DNA from: Erythrobacter sp.
GTDB taxonomy: Bacteria; Pseudomonadota; Alphaproteobacteria; Sphingomonadales; Sphingomonadaceae
Assembly (NCBI GenBank): GCA_029937545.1
Contig: JAPYPR010000006.1
Coordinates: forward strand, 1-64,000
DNA length: 64,000 nt
Reading direction: 5' to 3'
Shown here: positions 36,430-45,327 of the stretch, piece by piece
Layout: every line of letters begins with the position of its first letter
How positions within the stretch are numbered: position 1 is the first letter of the stretch
The notes under the pieces: model-generated
Database searches by the model: none
What the model saw: the letters and a program-made list of their open reading frames with translations, nothing else
What the model was told of the DNA's origin: nothing
Translations under genes and position numbers: made by a program

Positions 36430-36942
36430 ATGAATGACTTTGTCACCAGAGCCTCATTGCCGCGGATCATTTCGCTCGCGGGCGCATGTTTATTGTGCGC
36501 GGCTGGTGGTCTTTGGATGGCAGGAATCTTCGGTGAACCCCCGCCATCTAGGCGCTTTTCACCTGAAACGGGCGTGGCGTTTGGATGGTTCGTCGCAGCC
36601 TTTTTCGGGTTGGCTTTTTTCGCCATAGCTAGGCAGCTGTCTAGAGAGTCAGAACTATTGGTTTTGAATGCGCAGGGTCTGAGATCGGCACAATGGTCAG
36701 AGCAAACGATACCTTGGGTAGAACTAGAAGAAGTCTCAACTTGGTCCCATAATAGAAGCGCAAGCATCGTCCTTCATCTCCGTGATCCAAGTCTTTTTCC
36801 GGGGCGAGGTGTACGTGGATGGCTTGCGGGTGTGAACCGGAGCCTCACGGGAGGGGACGTAGCCATCGCCATGACAATTTCCGATAAAACGGTCGAAGAA
36901 ACGCTCAATGCAATCGAGCATTTCCGCGCCGCCGTGCGCTAG
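36430..36942 (+). CDS. Hypothetical membrane protein of lower GC (STM3941-like)
   Basis: 170 aa. Two transmembrane segments (about residues 12-33 and 48-68) are followed by a soluble domain with LLVLNAQGLRSAQWSEQTIPWVELEEVS in pattern, resembling the PH-like domain of STM3941-family proteins; I am not certain of that. The DNA is distinctly less GC-rich than both neighbours, so it looks like an inserted gene between the ETF dehydrogenase and ispE. Function unknown. Confidence 0.6.
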   Translation: MNDFVTRASLPRIISLAGACLLCAAGGLWMAGIFGEPPPSRRFSPETGVAFGWFVAAFFGLAFFAIARQLSRESELLVLNAQGLRSAQWSEQTIPWVELEEVSTWSHNRSASIVLHLRDPSLFPGRGVRGWLAGVNRSLTGGDVAIAMTISDKTVEETLNAIEHFRAAVR

Positions 36943-36956
36943 ATGCCCGCGGTCCC

Positions 36957-37763
36957 GTGCGCGAAACCGCCTTTGCCAAGATCAACCTCGCGCTGCACGT
37001 TCGCAGGCGGCGGGACGACGGCTATCACGAACTCGAAACGCTGTTCGCCTTCGTCGACGCGGGGGATGTGCTGAGTGCCAGCAGCGCCGAGCAGGACAGC
37101 GTGCAGGCGGTCGGGGAATTCGCGGGCGGGCTGGATGATCCGTTCGACAATCTTGTCGCCAAGGCACTGGGCAAGCTACCGCGCGCCGAAGGGCTCGCCA
37201 TCATGCTTGAGAAGAACCTGCCGGTCGCGGCGGGGCTGGGCGGGGGGTCGGCCGATGCCGGGGCCGTGTTCCGCATCGTGTGCGAGCGGTTCGGTCTGCC
37301 CGACGACTGGCAGGAGCGTGCCGCCGCGCTCGGGGCAGACGTCCCGGCCTGTGTCGAGAGCCGCACCTGCATCGGGCGCGGGACGGGGACCGAGCTCGAA
37401 CCGGCGGACGATAGCCTAGCGGGAACCCCTGTGCTGCTGGTCAACCCGCGCCTGCCGCTATCGACCGGGCCGGTGTTCAAGGCATGGGACGGCACCGACC
37501 GCGGGCCGATGCCGTTGGGCGACGCGCGGACCATCGCGTTGGAAGGTCGCAACGACCTCGAAGCGCCAGCCATCGAACTGTGCCCCAAGATCGCCAATGT
37601 GCTCGCCGCAATGCGCGGAACTTCGCCGTTTCTCGCCCGTATGTCTGGTTCGGGCGCGACGTGTTTCGCGCTGTTCGAGAATGAAACAGCGCGGGACCAG
37701 GCCGCGGCACGCATCGCCGCCGACCACCCCGGCTGGTGGCAGATGCAAGGGAACCTCAGATGA
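36957..37763 (+). CDS. ispE: 4-diphosphocytidyl-2-C-methyl-D-erythritol kinase
   Basis: 268 aa, GHMP kinase of the MEP isoprenoid pathway. The N-terminal AFAKINLALHV, DGYHELET and the ATP-binding LPVAAGLGGGSADAGA are diagnostic, with MSGSGATCFALF near the C-terminus. The start is GTG 36957, 14 bases after the preceding low-GC gene. The stop overlaps the following gene as ATGA. Confidence 0.95.
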   Translation: MRETAFAKINLALHVRRRRDDGYHELETLFAFVDAGDVLSASSAEQDSVQAVGEFAGGLDDPFDNLVAKALGKLPRAEGLAIMLEKNLPVAAGLGGGSADAGAVFRIVCERFGLPDDWQERAAALGADVPACVESRTCIGRGTGTELEPADDSLAGTPVLLVNPRLPLSTGPVFKAWDGTDRGPMPLGDARTIALEGRNDLEAPAIELCPKIANVLAAMRGTSPFLARMSGSGATCFALFENETARDQAAARIAADHPGWWQMQGNLR

Positions 37764-38485
37764 TCGACGGCCTTCCGTACCGCCAGGTTGGTATGGACAC
37801 GATCCGCCCCGGCGGATTGATCTGCGTGGCGGACCACGCCTCCAATTTCGTGCCGGAGGGCATCGATCTCGGCATCGATCGCAAGCTGCTGAACGATCAC
37901 ATCGCCGTCGATATCGGAGTGGGCGGCATCGCCGACCGGCTCGCGCGCCGCCACAATATCCCCGCCCATATCGCCACCGTCAGCCGCCTCGTCTGCGACT
38001 TCCATCGCAAGGAAGACGAACCTGCCGTCGTACCGACCGAGAGCGACGGGCACCTGATCCCCGGCAATATCGGTGCCGATGTCGAGAAGCGCCTCGACCT
38101 CTACCACCGGCCCTACCACACTGCGCTGGCGAGCTTCATTGCGGATGCCAGGCCGAAGATTATCATCGCGCTGCACAGCTTCACGCCTAGCCTCGCCAGC
38201 AGCGACGAGGAGCGTCCGTGGGAGGTCGCTCTGCTTTACAATCAGGACAATACGGCAGCGCGTCATGCGATCCGCCTGTTCGGCGAGCAGGGGCTGACCG
38301 TGGGCGAGAACGAGCCCTATTCGGGCAAGCAGCTCAACGCCACGATGGATCGCCATGCGGAGGCGAACGGCATCCCCTATTGCACTGTGGAGATCCGGCA
38401 GGACCAGATCGATACGCCCGCGGGCCAGGCGCGCTGGGCGGTGATGCTGGCCGATGTGCTGGGGCGCGTCGCCTTGGAGGTATGA
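37760..38485 (+). CDS. N-formylglutamate amidohydrolase family protein
   Basis: 241 aa. ICVADHASNFVP near the N-terminus, SRLVCDFHRKEDEP, YHRPYH and IIIALHSFTP are the conserved His/Asp/Glu positions of the N-formylglutamate amidohydrolase family (PF05013). HutG-type members release formate from N-formylglutamate in histidine degradation, but no hut gene is nearby, so the substrate is open. ATG 37760 overlaps the ispE stop and is translationally coupled. Confidence 0.88.
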   Translation: MIDGLPYRQVGMDTIRPGGLICVADHASNFVPEGIDLGIDRKLLNDHIAVDIGVGGIADRLARRHNIPAHIATVSRLVCDFHRKEDEPAVVPTESDGHLIPGNIGADVEKRLDLYHRPYHTALASFIADARPKIIIALHSFTPSLASSDEERPWEVALLYNQDNTAARHAIRLFGEQGLTVGENEPYSGKQLNATMDRHAEANGIPYCTVEIRQDQIDTPAGQARWAVMLADVLGRVALEV

Positions 38486-38561
38486 GGGGCGAAGTTTGCG
38501 CGGGGCCAAGCAAAAGCTGTTTCGCACAGCCTCCGGCGTATTCTAGAACTCTAAGGCCGTT

Positions 38562-38654
38562 CCGTTCGGACTGAGCTTGTCGAAGTCCCGCATTTTTCTT
38601 CCGGCACCGCGCCACAGGTGAAGTGCGGCCCTTCGACAAGCTCAGGGCGAACGG
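38562..38654. repeat. REPIN-like palindromic repeat, copy 2
   Basis: A 24-bp inverted repeat with two mismatches: 38562-38585 (ends CTGAGCTTGTCGAAG) and 38631-38654 (begins CTTCGACAAGCTCAG). The centre is 45 bases long. It is homologous to the element at 12306-12397 along its whole length. It lies between the amidohydrolase gene and ilvD, 30 bases before the ilvD start, so the ilvD leader mRNA may contain its right arm. Confidence 0.85.
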
Positions 38655-38684
38655 GTATCTCGTGTTCGACCAAGAGGAAGACAG

Positions 38685-40541
38685 ATGCCCCAATACCGCT
38701 CCCGCACCACTACCCATGGCCGCAATATGGCGGGCGCGCGCGGTCTTTGGCGTGCGACGGGGATGAAAGACGGCGATTTCGGCAAGCCGATCATCGCGGT
38801 GGTGAACAGCTTTACACAGTTTGTCCCCGGACATGTCCACCTGAAGGACCTCGGCCAGCTCGTTGCGCGCGAGATCGAGGCAGCGGGCGGCGTCGCCAAG
38901 GAATTCAACACCATAGCGGTCGATGACGGGATTGCGATGGGCCACGACGGCATGCTCTATTCGCTGCCCAGCCGCGACCTGATTGCCGACAGCGTCGAAT
39001 ACATGGTCAACGCCCACTGCGCCGATGCGATGGTGTGCATTTCCAATTGCGACAAGATCACGCCGGGCATGCTGATGGCAGCGATGCGGCTGAACATTCC
39101 GGCGGTCTTCGTCAGCGGCGGGCCGATGGAAGCCGGCAAGGTCGTGGTGAAGGGCAAGGAAGTCGCGCTGGACCTTGTGGACGCCATGGTCGCCGCAGCG
39201 GATGAATCCTATACCGACGAGGAAGTGACCGCGATCGAGCAGAACGCATGCCCGACGTGTGGCAGCTGCTCGGGCATGTTCACCGCCAATTCGATGAATT
39301 GCCTGACCGAGGCGCTGGGCCTGTCGCTCCCCGGCAACGGCTCGACTCTCGCGACGCACTCCGACCGCCAGAGCCTGTTCGAGCGGGCGGGGCGGCTCGT
39401 GGTGACTCTGGCCAAGCGCTATTACGAGGAGGACGACGAAAGCGTCCTGCCGCGCACCATCGCCAGTTTCGAAGCCTTCGAGAACGCGATGAGCCTCGAC
39501 ATCGCGATGGGTGGCTCGACCAACACAGTGCTTCACTTGCTCGCTGCAGCGAATGAAGCGGGGGTCGACTTTACCATGGAAGACATCGACCGGCTGAGCC
39601 GCAAGGTGCCATGCCTGTCCAAGGTGGCCCCGGCCAAGAGCGATGTGCACATGGAAGACGTCCACCGCGCGGGCGGCATCATGTCGATCCTCGGCGAGCT
39701 GGAAAAGGCCGGCCTGCTCCACACCGCGCTGCCGACCGTGCACAGCCCCACCATGGGCGATGCGCTGGACGATTGGGATATCGGGCGCACACAGAACAAC
39801 AAGGTGCGCGAGTTCTACTCTGCCGCGCCCGGCGGCGTGCCGACGCAGACCGCCTTCAGCCAATCGCGCCGCTGGGAAGAGCTCGACCTCGACCGCGAGA
39901 ACGGCGTCATCCGCAGCGCCGAGCATGCCTTCAGCCAGGACGGCGGCCTTGCCGTGCTCTACGGCAATATCGCGCGCGACGGATGTATCGTGAAGACCGC
40001 TGGGGTTGATGAAAGCATCCTCACCTTCTCCGGCCCGGCCAGGGTCTACGAAAGCCAGGACGATGCCGTGACCGCAATTCTCACCGGCCAAGTGGTCGAG
40101 GGCGACGTGGTTGTCATCCGCTACGAAGGGCCACGCGGCGGGCCGGGGATGCAGGAAATGCTCTACCCGACCAGCTATCTGAAATCGAAGGGCCTTGGCG
40201 CGGATTGTGCGCTGCTCACCGACGGCCGCTTTTCCGGAGGGACCTCGGGCCTTTCGATCGGCCATGTCTCGCCCGAAGCCGCAGAAGGCGGAGCGATCGG
40301 GTTGGTCGAGGAGGGTGATGTCATCGCCATCGACATTCCCAATCGCAGCATCACGCTGGAAGTTTCCGACGAGGAATTCGATCGCCGCCGCGCCGCGATG
40401 GACGCCAAGGGCGACGACGCTTGGGCTCCCGCTGCTCCGCGCGAGCGCCGGGTGACCGATGCGCTGAAAGCCTATGCTGCGATGACGACCTCGGCGGCGC
40501 GCGGCGCGATCCGCGACGTTTCGCAGATCAGGCGCCGCTGA
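38685..40541 (+). CDS. ilvD: Dihydroxy-acid dehydratase
   Basis: 618 aa, full length. It dehydrates 2,3-dihydroxy-isovalerate and -methylvalerate in branched-chain amino acid synthesis. Iron-sulfur ligands are seen in [12 protein letters not shown] and [17 protein letters not shown], with further signatures [11 protein letters not shown] and [28 protein letters not shown] region precedes the ATG. It follows the second REPIN-like element. No other ilv gene is near. Confidence 0.97.
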   Translation: MPQYRSRTTTHGRNMAGARGLWRATGMKDGDFGKPIIAVVNSFTQFVPGHVHLKDLGQLVAREIEAAGGVAKEFNTIAVDDGIAMGHDGMLYSLPSRDLIADSVEYMVNAHCADAMVCISNCDKITPGMLMAAMRLNIPAVFVSGGPMEAGKVVVKGKEVALDLVDAMVAAADESYTDEEVTAIEQNACPTCGSCSGMFTANSMNCLTEALGLSLPGNGSTLATHSDRQSLFERAGRLVVTLAKRYYEEDDESVLPRTIASFEAFENAMSLDIAMGGSTNTVLHLLAAANEAGVDFTMEDIDRLSRKVPCLSKVAPAKSDVHMEDVHRAGGIMSILGELEKAGLLHTALPTVHSPTMGDALDDWDIGRTQNNKVREFYSAAPGGVPTQTAFSQSRRWEELDLDRENGVIRSAEHAFSQDGGLAVLYGNIARDGCIVKTAGVDESILTFSGPARVYESQDDAVTAILTGQVVEGDVVVIRYEGPRGGPGMQEMLYPTSYLKSKGLGADCALLTDGRFSGGTSGLSIGHVSPEAAEGGAIGLVEEGDVIAIDIPNRSITLEVSDEEFDRRRAAMDAKGDDAWAPAAPRERRVTDALKAYAAMTTSAARGAIRDVSQIRRR

Positions 40542-40579
40542 GGCTTGCCCCGCGCGGCGCGGCGTGGCAGCCGCAGGGT

Positions 40580-40936
40580 ATGAGATTCCGAGCCTCTACC
40601 TACGCTGCCGCCGAAGCGCTGTGTCTTGCGGCAATCCTCGGGGCCTGCTCGGAGGGGCAGGGCGTGGCCGAGGAGGGCGCTGAGCCGGTGCTTTGCGCGC
40701 TGGAAGGCGAGGGCGAGTGGTCCGACGACTGCCGCCTCGAAACCGCACGGGTCGGCGGGGCCAATGTCTTCGTCATTCGCCATCCCGACGGCGGCTTTCG
40801 TCGTCTCGTCGAGCACGGTGACGGTTTCGCCAGCGTCGACGGATTCGAGACTGCGCGAAGCGAAGTCCGCGAGGGAAGGATTTACGTGACCATCGGCGAC
40901 GACCGCTACAATTTCCCGGCGCAGGCGTCGCAGTGA
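40580..40936 (+). CDS. Small putative lipoprotein
   Basis: 118 aa. The N-terminus ends in LCLAAILGACSEG, a lipobox with Cys at about residue 19. The mature part has two further Cys (LCALEGEG and DDCRLE) that could form a disulfide, and a beta-rich C-terminus (VFVIRHPDGGFRRL, then IYVTIGDDRYNFPA). No family recognised. The stop overlaps the nnr start (GTGA). Confidence 0.7.
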   Translation: MRFRASTYAAAEALCLAAILGACSEGQGVAEEGAEPVLCALEGEGEWSDDCRLETARVGGANVFVIRHPDGGFRRLVEHGDGFASVDGFETARSEVREGRIYVTIGDDRYNFPAQASQ

Positions 40937-42318
40937 GTCCGACTGCAGTCCTCAGCGTCGAAGCCATGCGCGCGGCCGAGCAGGCGGCAATGGACACCGG
41001 GACAAGCGAGTGGGAACTCATGCAGCGGGCTGGCAAAGGCGCCGCCCGATGGGTGATGCGGATGGCTGCGGGGCGACCCGTGACTGTGCTCTGCGGTCCG
41101 GGCAACAATGGCGGGGACGGCTATGTCATCGCCGATTGCCTGCATTTGAAGGGCTACAAGGTGCGCGTCGTCGCCCCCGTGGAGCCGGAAAGCGAAACGG
41201 CGCGCAAGGCACGAGCCGCTTTCGAGGGCGAGGTTGTTGGCTGCGCGGCTCTGAGCGATCCGGTCGTGGTCGACTGCTTGTTCGGTTATGGTCTGTCTAG
41301 AAGGGTCGAGGGCGAGTTTGCGACCCTGCTCGAAGAACTCGCCGCAAGCGATTGTTATAAAATAGCTATAGATGTGCCGAGCTCGGTCGAAAGCGATACG
41401 GGATCGGTCCTCGGACCGCTGCCGCACTACGATCTTACGCTCGCGCTCGGTGCCTGGAAGCAAGCCCATTTCCTGATGCCCGCGATTGCCTTGATGGGCG
41501 CATTGCGTTGTGTCCCGCTCGGCCTCGCGCTGGACGAGGCAAACGATCGAATGGCGTCGGTGCCGCGACTGACAGCGCCGGCGGCAGACAGCCACAAATA
41601 TCGGCGTGGGTTACTGGGGGTGGTAGCAGGCGCAATGCCCGGTGCCCCGCTCCTGTCGGCCGAGGCGGCGATGCATGCGGGTGCAGGGTATGTGAAGCTG
41701 GTGAGTGACCACTCGCATCCCGATGCACCGGCGGATCTGGTAATCGAGCAGGACCTTGAGGCCGTGCTCGAAGATGAGCGGATATCGGCAGTGCTGATCG
41801 GGCCGGGTCTCGGGCGCGACCGACGTGCGCGCGACCGGCTATCGAGGGTCTTGCGAAGCGGCCAGCCATGCGTACTCGATGCAGACGCTCTGCACCTCTT
41901 GCGCCCAGACATGCTGAAAGAAATCGACGTCACGAAGCTCTGCCTGACGCCGCATGAGGGCGAGCTTGCGACGCTGTGCGAAAGTTTCGACGTTACGGCG
42001 CAAAGCAAGCTCGACCGCGCAAAGGGGTTGCACGACGTCACCGGAATGACCGTGCTCGCCAAGGGACCGGACACCGTGCTGGCGGGCCGCGAAAGCATGC
42101 GCTTTTTCCCGCGCGGATCGAGCTGGCTCTCGGTGGCAGGCAGCGGCGATGTTCTCGGCGGCATCGTGGCCTCACGACTGGCGGTGCATTCGGACACGAT
42201 GCGCGCTTGCGAGGAAGGCGTCTGGCTGCATCACGAGGCGGCACGGCGGGCCGCCCCGGCTTTCTCGGCAAGCGATCTGGCGAGCGCGGTAAAGCACGCC
42301 ATGGCGGCATTCCTGTGA
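40933..42318 (+). CDS. nnr: Bifunctional NAD(P)H-hydrate epimerase / ADP- or ATP-dependent dehydratase
   Basis: 461 aa. The N-terminal YjeF_N epimerase domain (about 1-205) has CGPGNNGGDGYVIA, and the C-terminal carbohydrate-kinase-like dehydratase domain (about 215-461) has PHEGELATL, VLAKGPDTVL and the SVAGSGDVLGG active-site motif. Together they repair hydrated NADH and NADPH. The GTG start overlaps the stop of the small lipoprotein, and its own stop overlaps the next start (GTGA), so three genes are coupled. Confidence 0.95.
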   Translation: MSPTAVLSVEAMRAAEQAAMDTGTSEWELMQRAGKGAARWVMRMAAGRPVTVLCGPGNNGGDGYVIADCLHLKGYKVRVVAPVEPESETARKARAAFEGEVVGCAALSDPVVVDCLFGYGLSRRVEGEFATLLEELAASDCYKIAIDVPSSVESDTGSVLGPLPHYDLTLALGAWKQAHFLMPAIALMGALRCVPLGLALDEANDRMASVPRLTAPAADSHKYRRGLLGVVAGAMPGAPLLSAEAAMHAGAGYVKLVSDHSHPDAPADLVIEQDLEAVLEDERISAVLIGPGLGRDRRARDRLSRVLRSGQPCVLDADALHLLRPDMLKEIDVTKLCLTPHEGELATLCESFDVTAQSKLDRAKGLHDVTGMTVLAKGPDTVLAGRESMRFFPRGSSWLSVAGSGDVLGGIVASRLAVHSDTMRACEEGVWLHHEAARRAAPAFSASDLASAVKHAMAAFL

Positions 42319-43529
42319 GCGAAGGCGAACCGATCCAGCGCATTGCCGCGCGCGGCGATGGCGTCACGGCCTCCGGTCGTCATGTCACGGGTGGTGTCCC
42401 GGGTGACGTTGTGCAGCCCGACGGAACGCTCGAAGCAGGACCGCAGCATGTCGAACCGCCGTGCCGTCACTTCGCCGTAGCGCAGGATAGGGGCTGCGGT
42501 GGCTGCCAACTGCAGCATGCTGGCGAGGACGCGCTGCGCCAGTTCGTCACCGACCGCGTGCTGCATGCGGCGCAGGGGCAGGGTATCGAGGCGCACGACG
42601 TGCTGCCCACCCATCTTTCGCCGCCGGCGACGCGTCGCCGCGCGACACTGCACGGATTGCGTAAAGGCAAGAGCGCAGCGCTGGGATTCCGAGGAGCGCG
42701 CTCGCACCGGATCGTCGACCTGCGGGAGTGTCCGGTCCTCCTGCCGGAGCTTGCCGCACTGGTGCCCCCGCTAAGGCAGCTTATAGCCGCCTATGCCGAC
42801 CGCCAGCCGGTCGATGTCGAGTTGACGATGGTCGATCAGGGCGTCGATTGCACGATCAAGGGGATCGAGGCCGAGGGCTTGGCAGCTACCGAAGCGCTGC
42901 TCGATTTCGCGCGGGAATGCGGTCTGGCGCGATTGTCGCTCGATCGCGGGTACGGCGCGGAAACCCAGTGGGAGCCGCAACCGGCCACCATCACGCTCGG
43001 CCAGGTTCCGGTCGCTTTTCCGCAGGGCAGCTTTCTCCAGCCGACGGCGGATGGCGAGAATGCGGTGATGCATGATGCCAGGGCATTTCTGGAAGGCGCG
43101 AATACTATTGGCGATCTGTTCGCAGGGCTCGGCACATTCGCATTTGCGCTGGCTGGACCTGCCAAGGTGCTGGCCGTGGAGGCCGCCCGCGATGCGCACC
43201 TCGCTTGCAAAATCGCAGCCAATGGACGCGGCCTGCCCGTCCATGCGATGCACCGCGACCTGTTCCGCAATCCCCTGCAGCCCGATGAGGCAAGTCGGTT
43301 CGGCGCGCTCCTGCTCGATCCGCCGCGTGCAGGGGCGCGAGAGCAGATCGCCCAGATCGCGGCTAGCGAGGCCATCCGAGTCGCCTATGTGAGCTGCAAT
43401 CCGGCCAGTTGGGCGAAGGACGCGCACACGCTGGTCGATGCGGGTTTCCGGCTCGAAAAACTGCGCCCGGTCGGCCAGTTCCGCTGGTCGACCCATGTCG
43501 AGCTGACCAGCTACTTCACCCGCGGCTAG
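42315..43529 (+). CDS. TrmA/RlmD-family RNA uracil-5-methyltransferase
   Basis: 404 aa. A TRAM-like N-terminus (RIAARGDGVTASGRHV), 4Fe-4S cysteines in CRHFAVAQDRGCGGC, the SAM motif DLFAGLGTFAFAL, LLDPPRAGA and the catalytic Cys in VSCNPASWAKD match the RumA/TrmA methyltransferases. It makes 5-methyluridine in 23S rRNA or tRNA; the target cannot be fixed. The start is GTG 42315, overlapping nnr. Its 3' end overlaps that of the convergent XrtA hydrolase by 4 bases. Confidence 0.93.
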   Translation: MSEGEPIQRIAARGDGVTASGRHVTGGVPGDVVQPDGTLEAGPQHVEPPCRHFAVAQDRGCGGCQLQHAGEDALRQFVTDRVLHAAQGQGIEAHDVLPTHLSPPATRRRATLHGLRKGKSAALGFRGARSHRIVDLRECPVLLPELAALVPPLRQLIAAYADRQPVDVELTMVDQGVDCTIKGIEAEGLAATEALLDFARECGLARLSLDRGYGAETQWEPQPATITLGQVPVAFPQGSFLQPTADGENAVMHDARAFLEGANTIGDLFAGLGTFAFALAGPAKVLAVEAARDAHLACKIAANGRGLPVHAMHRDLFRNPLQPDEASRFGALLLDPPRAGAREQIAQIAASEAIRVAYVSCNPASWAKDAHTLVDAGFRLEKLRPVGQFRWSTHVELTSYFTRG

Positions 43530-44302
43530 GCTCTCAGCGCTTCGAGCAATTGCGCTCGGAGCCAGCCATGCGCTGCATCACCCGCATAGGCATGGCCCGC
43601 ATTCGGGCAGCGACGGATGCGCGTATCCGCGCTGTCCCATTGCTCGGCGAAATGCAGGGCGGTGCGGTCGTTTTCGGCGAGCAGTATCGTCACCGGCCCG
43701 AGGAAAGCAGCAAGCCCTTCCCGGGCTTCCTCGGCAAGCGATGAAGGAGCGGGCGGTGGCTGGGTCGCCCGGCCGATGCCACGAACCAGCTTTCCCAAGT
43801 CGACCTTGCCGGTGAGCAGTCGCTTCAGTTCGGCAGGACTGGTCAGCTTGCGGGCATAGCGCGACCGGATAGCGGCGGGCGAGGGTGTGGTGTCGGTTTC
43901 GTCGTCGATCACCCAGGGATTGCTCAACACAAGGGCATCGCACTCGGCACCACTCGTCAGCATGAGCGCGGTTGCCGCATCGCAATTGCCGAAAGCGACC
44001 ACGCGCTCCACCTGCGGGGCGAGAGCGCGAAAGGCGAGCAAGGCTGCCGCGATGTCCTTGCGACACTTGCGATAGCCGCGGTTTTCGCCCTCGCTATCGC
44101 CGATCCCGCGACGATCGAAGCGGAAGACGGGAAAGCCCTTCGCGGCGATCTCGCCGGCGATCCGTGAAGCGCCGTTGAATGCGCCCGCCCGCACCTCGTT
44201 TCCTCCGCTCACCATCAACAGGCCGGTCGTGCCGGGCGCGTTGTCGAGCGTGGCTCCGCAGCGTTTGCCCTGGCATTCGAAGATCAGCGGGAGCCTGCTC
44301 AT
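43526..44302 (-). CDS. XrtA-associated alpha/beta hydrolase 1
   Basis: 258 aa, of the exosortase A system-associated hydrolase 1 type (TIGR03100). SGGNEVRAGAFNG, FRFDRRGIGDSEGENRGY and a late NAGHAYAG (catalytic His) are present. The nucleophile elbow reads GNCDAATAL, with Cys where most alpha/beta hydrolases have Ser, a trait I associate with this family. It is the last gene of the minus-strand arm of the XrtA locus and overlaps hydrolase 2 by ATGA. Substrate unknown; an ester or thioester made by the neighbouring ligase and ACP is a reasonable guess. Confidence 0.88.
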   Translation of the reverse strand: MSRLPLIFECQGKRCGATLDNAPGTTGLLMVSGGNEVRAGAFNGASRIAGEIAAKGFPVFRFDRRGIGDSEGENRGYRKCRKDIAAALLAFRALAPQVERVVAFGNCDAATALMLTSGAECDALVLSNPWVIDDETDTTPSPAAIRSRYARKLTSPAELKRLLTGKVDLGKLVRGIGRATQPPPAPSSLAEEAREGLAAFLGPVTILLAENDRTALHFAEQWDSADTRIRRCPNAGHAYAGDAAHGWLRAQLLEALRA

Positions 44303-44979
44303 GGCAGGTCAATCCGGTCGACAATCATGGCAGCCAGCGCCTGGGCCTGTGCAGGATCGAAGCTGGGCTCCGCGCGCAACCAAAGCGGGCTTCCGCCGAT
44401 TTCTTCCTGCGTTATGGGCAGGTGGTGTGGGGACGTGTTTGATTCGTTCGCGGCCAGCTCGTTCACGAGATCGGGTCCGAACGACCAGCCGGCCAGCGTG
44501 ACGCCTTCTTTGCAACCTCGGGCGATCAGCTCATTTGCAGTGACAGCCTGATTGGCTTCGCGGGCGGATATCTGTCCCGCGCGTGCAAGGCGGGATAGGA
44601 CGGACCTTGGTTTTACAGGCTCGTACGCCCAGCCGGGCAAGTCTCTAGGCGCCACCAGACAGCCGGACCGCACCCCGAGTACATGGGTCGCCTGCACGTG
44701 CGCCGCCGCGCTTGCAGCGGCATCCCGCCAGCCGGAAAAGCTTTGCTTTGCATGCAGAGCAGGGCTTTCGTTGCAGCCGGGCAGATCGGGGCAGAAGCAA
44801 TCGACGCTCGACTGATCGAGAATTCTCATGGTTTCAACGATTTGTCGGCGCATCTTGCTGGCCTCGTCGAACAGCGGCATCACCACCAATAGGCGGTGCT
44901 CGCGCTTGCGATCGAAGCCCAGCAGCATTTCGTCCGCCGTCGCCCCGGAAGGCATCGGGCAGGGCCAGCTGCTATACAC
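44299..44979 (-). CDS. XrtA-associated alpha/beta hydrolase 2, divergent
   Basis: 226 aa. LLVVMPLFDEASKMRRQIV and CFCPDLPGCNES resemble the core of exosortase A-associated hydrolase 2 (TIGR03101), where the usual text is like PFxEExNKxRR and DLxGCGDS. The nucleophile region (VLGVRSGCLVAP) and the C-terminus are degraded, so catalysis is doubtful. The protein is shorter than typical members. The start is uncertain: GTG 44979 is used, with ATG 44955 and ATG 44928 in frame. It lies 8 bases after the acyl carrier protein gene and overlaps hydrolase 1. Confidence 0.75.
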   Translation of the reverse strand: MYSSWPCPMPSGATADEMLLGFDRKREHRLLVVMPLFDEASKMRRQIVETMRILDQSSVDCFCPDLPGCNESPALHAKQSFSGWRDAAASAAAHVQATHVLGVRSGCLVAPRDLPGWAYEPVKPRSVLSRLARAGQISAREANQAVTANELIARGCKEGVTLAGWSFGPDLVNELAANESNTSPHHLPITQEEIGGSPLWLRAEPSFDPAQAQALAAMIVDRIDLP

Positions 44980-44987
44980 TGTGCCGG

Positions 44988-45290
44988 TCAGCTCTCGACC
45001 GTCTTCGCCTCGGCGAAGGCAAGCAGGCCGCCATAGGTTTCGAGCATCTCGCCATCGACATCGTCGTCGTCGATCACGATGTCGAGCCGGTCTTCCATCT
45101 CGGTGAAGAGGCCTGCGACCGCCATGGAATCGAGTTCGGGCAAGTGGCCGAACAGGCCGGTGTTGGCGTCGAAGGCTTCGACCTGGCTCTCTTCCAGCGC
45201 AAGCACATCGCGCAGGATGGCGCGCAGGGTCGTGTCGATGGCGCTGCGGCTCGGCCCAGTCGGCTCTGCTGTGGCGGTCCCGGCGGTCAT
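44988..45290 (-). CDS. Acyl carrier protein of the XrtA locus
   Basis: 100 aa. A four-helix carrier protein with the phosphopantetheine-attachment Ser in PELDSMAVAGLFTEME, acidic helix II and a very acidic IDDDDVDGEML loop. It starts with a Thr/Ala-rich extension. It is dedicated to this locus rather than the fatty-acid-synthase ACP, judging by its divergence. Its likely loading partner is the AMP-forming ligase at 46344, and the acyltransferase immediately upstream may use the charged form. Confidence 0.88.
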   Translation of the reverse strand: MTAGTATAEPTGPSRSAIDTTLRAILRDVLALEESQVEAFDANTGLFGHLPELDSMAVAGLFTEMEDRLDIVIDDDDVDGEMLETYGGLLAFAEAKTVES

Positions 45291-45327
45291 GTAGCTTGCG
45301 TATCCCCTGCTTCGCGAGGCGTTGCCC

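Noticed and set aside
38334-40265. 643-codon antisense frame opposite ilvD
   Set aside because: Shadow of ilvD; it also reads through the REPIN-like repeat.
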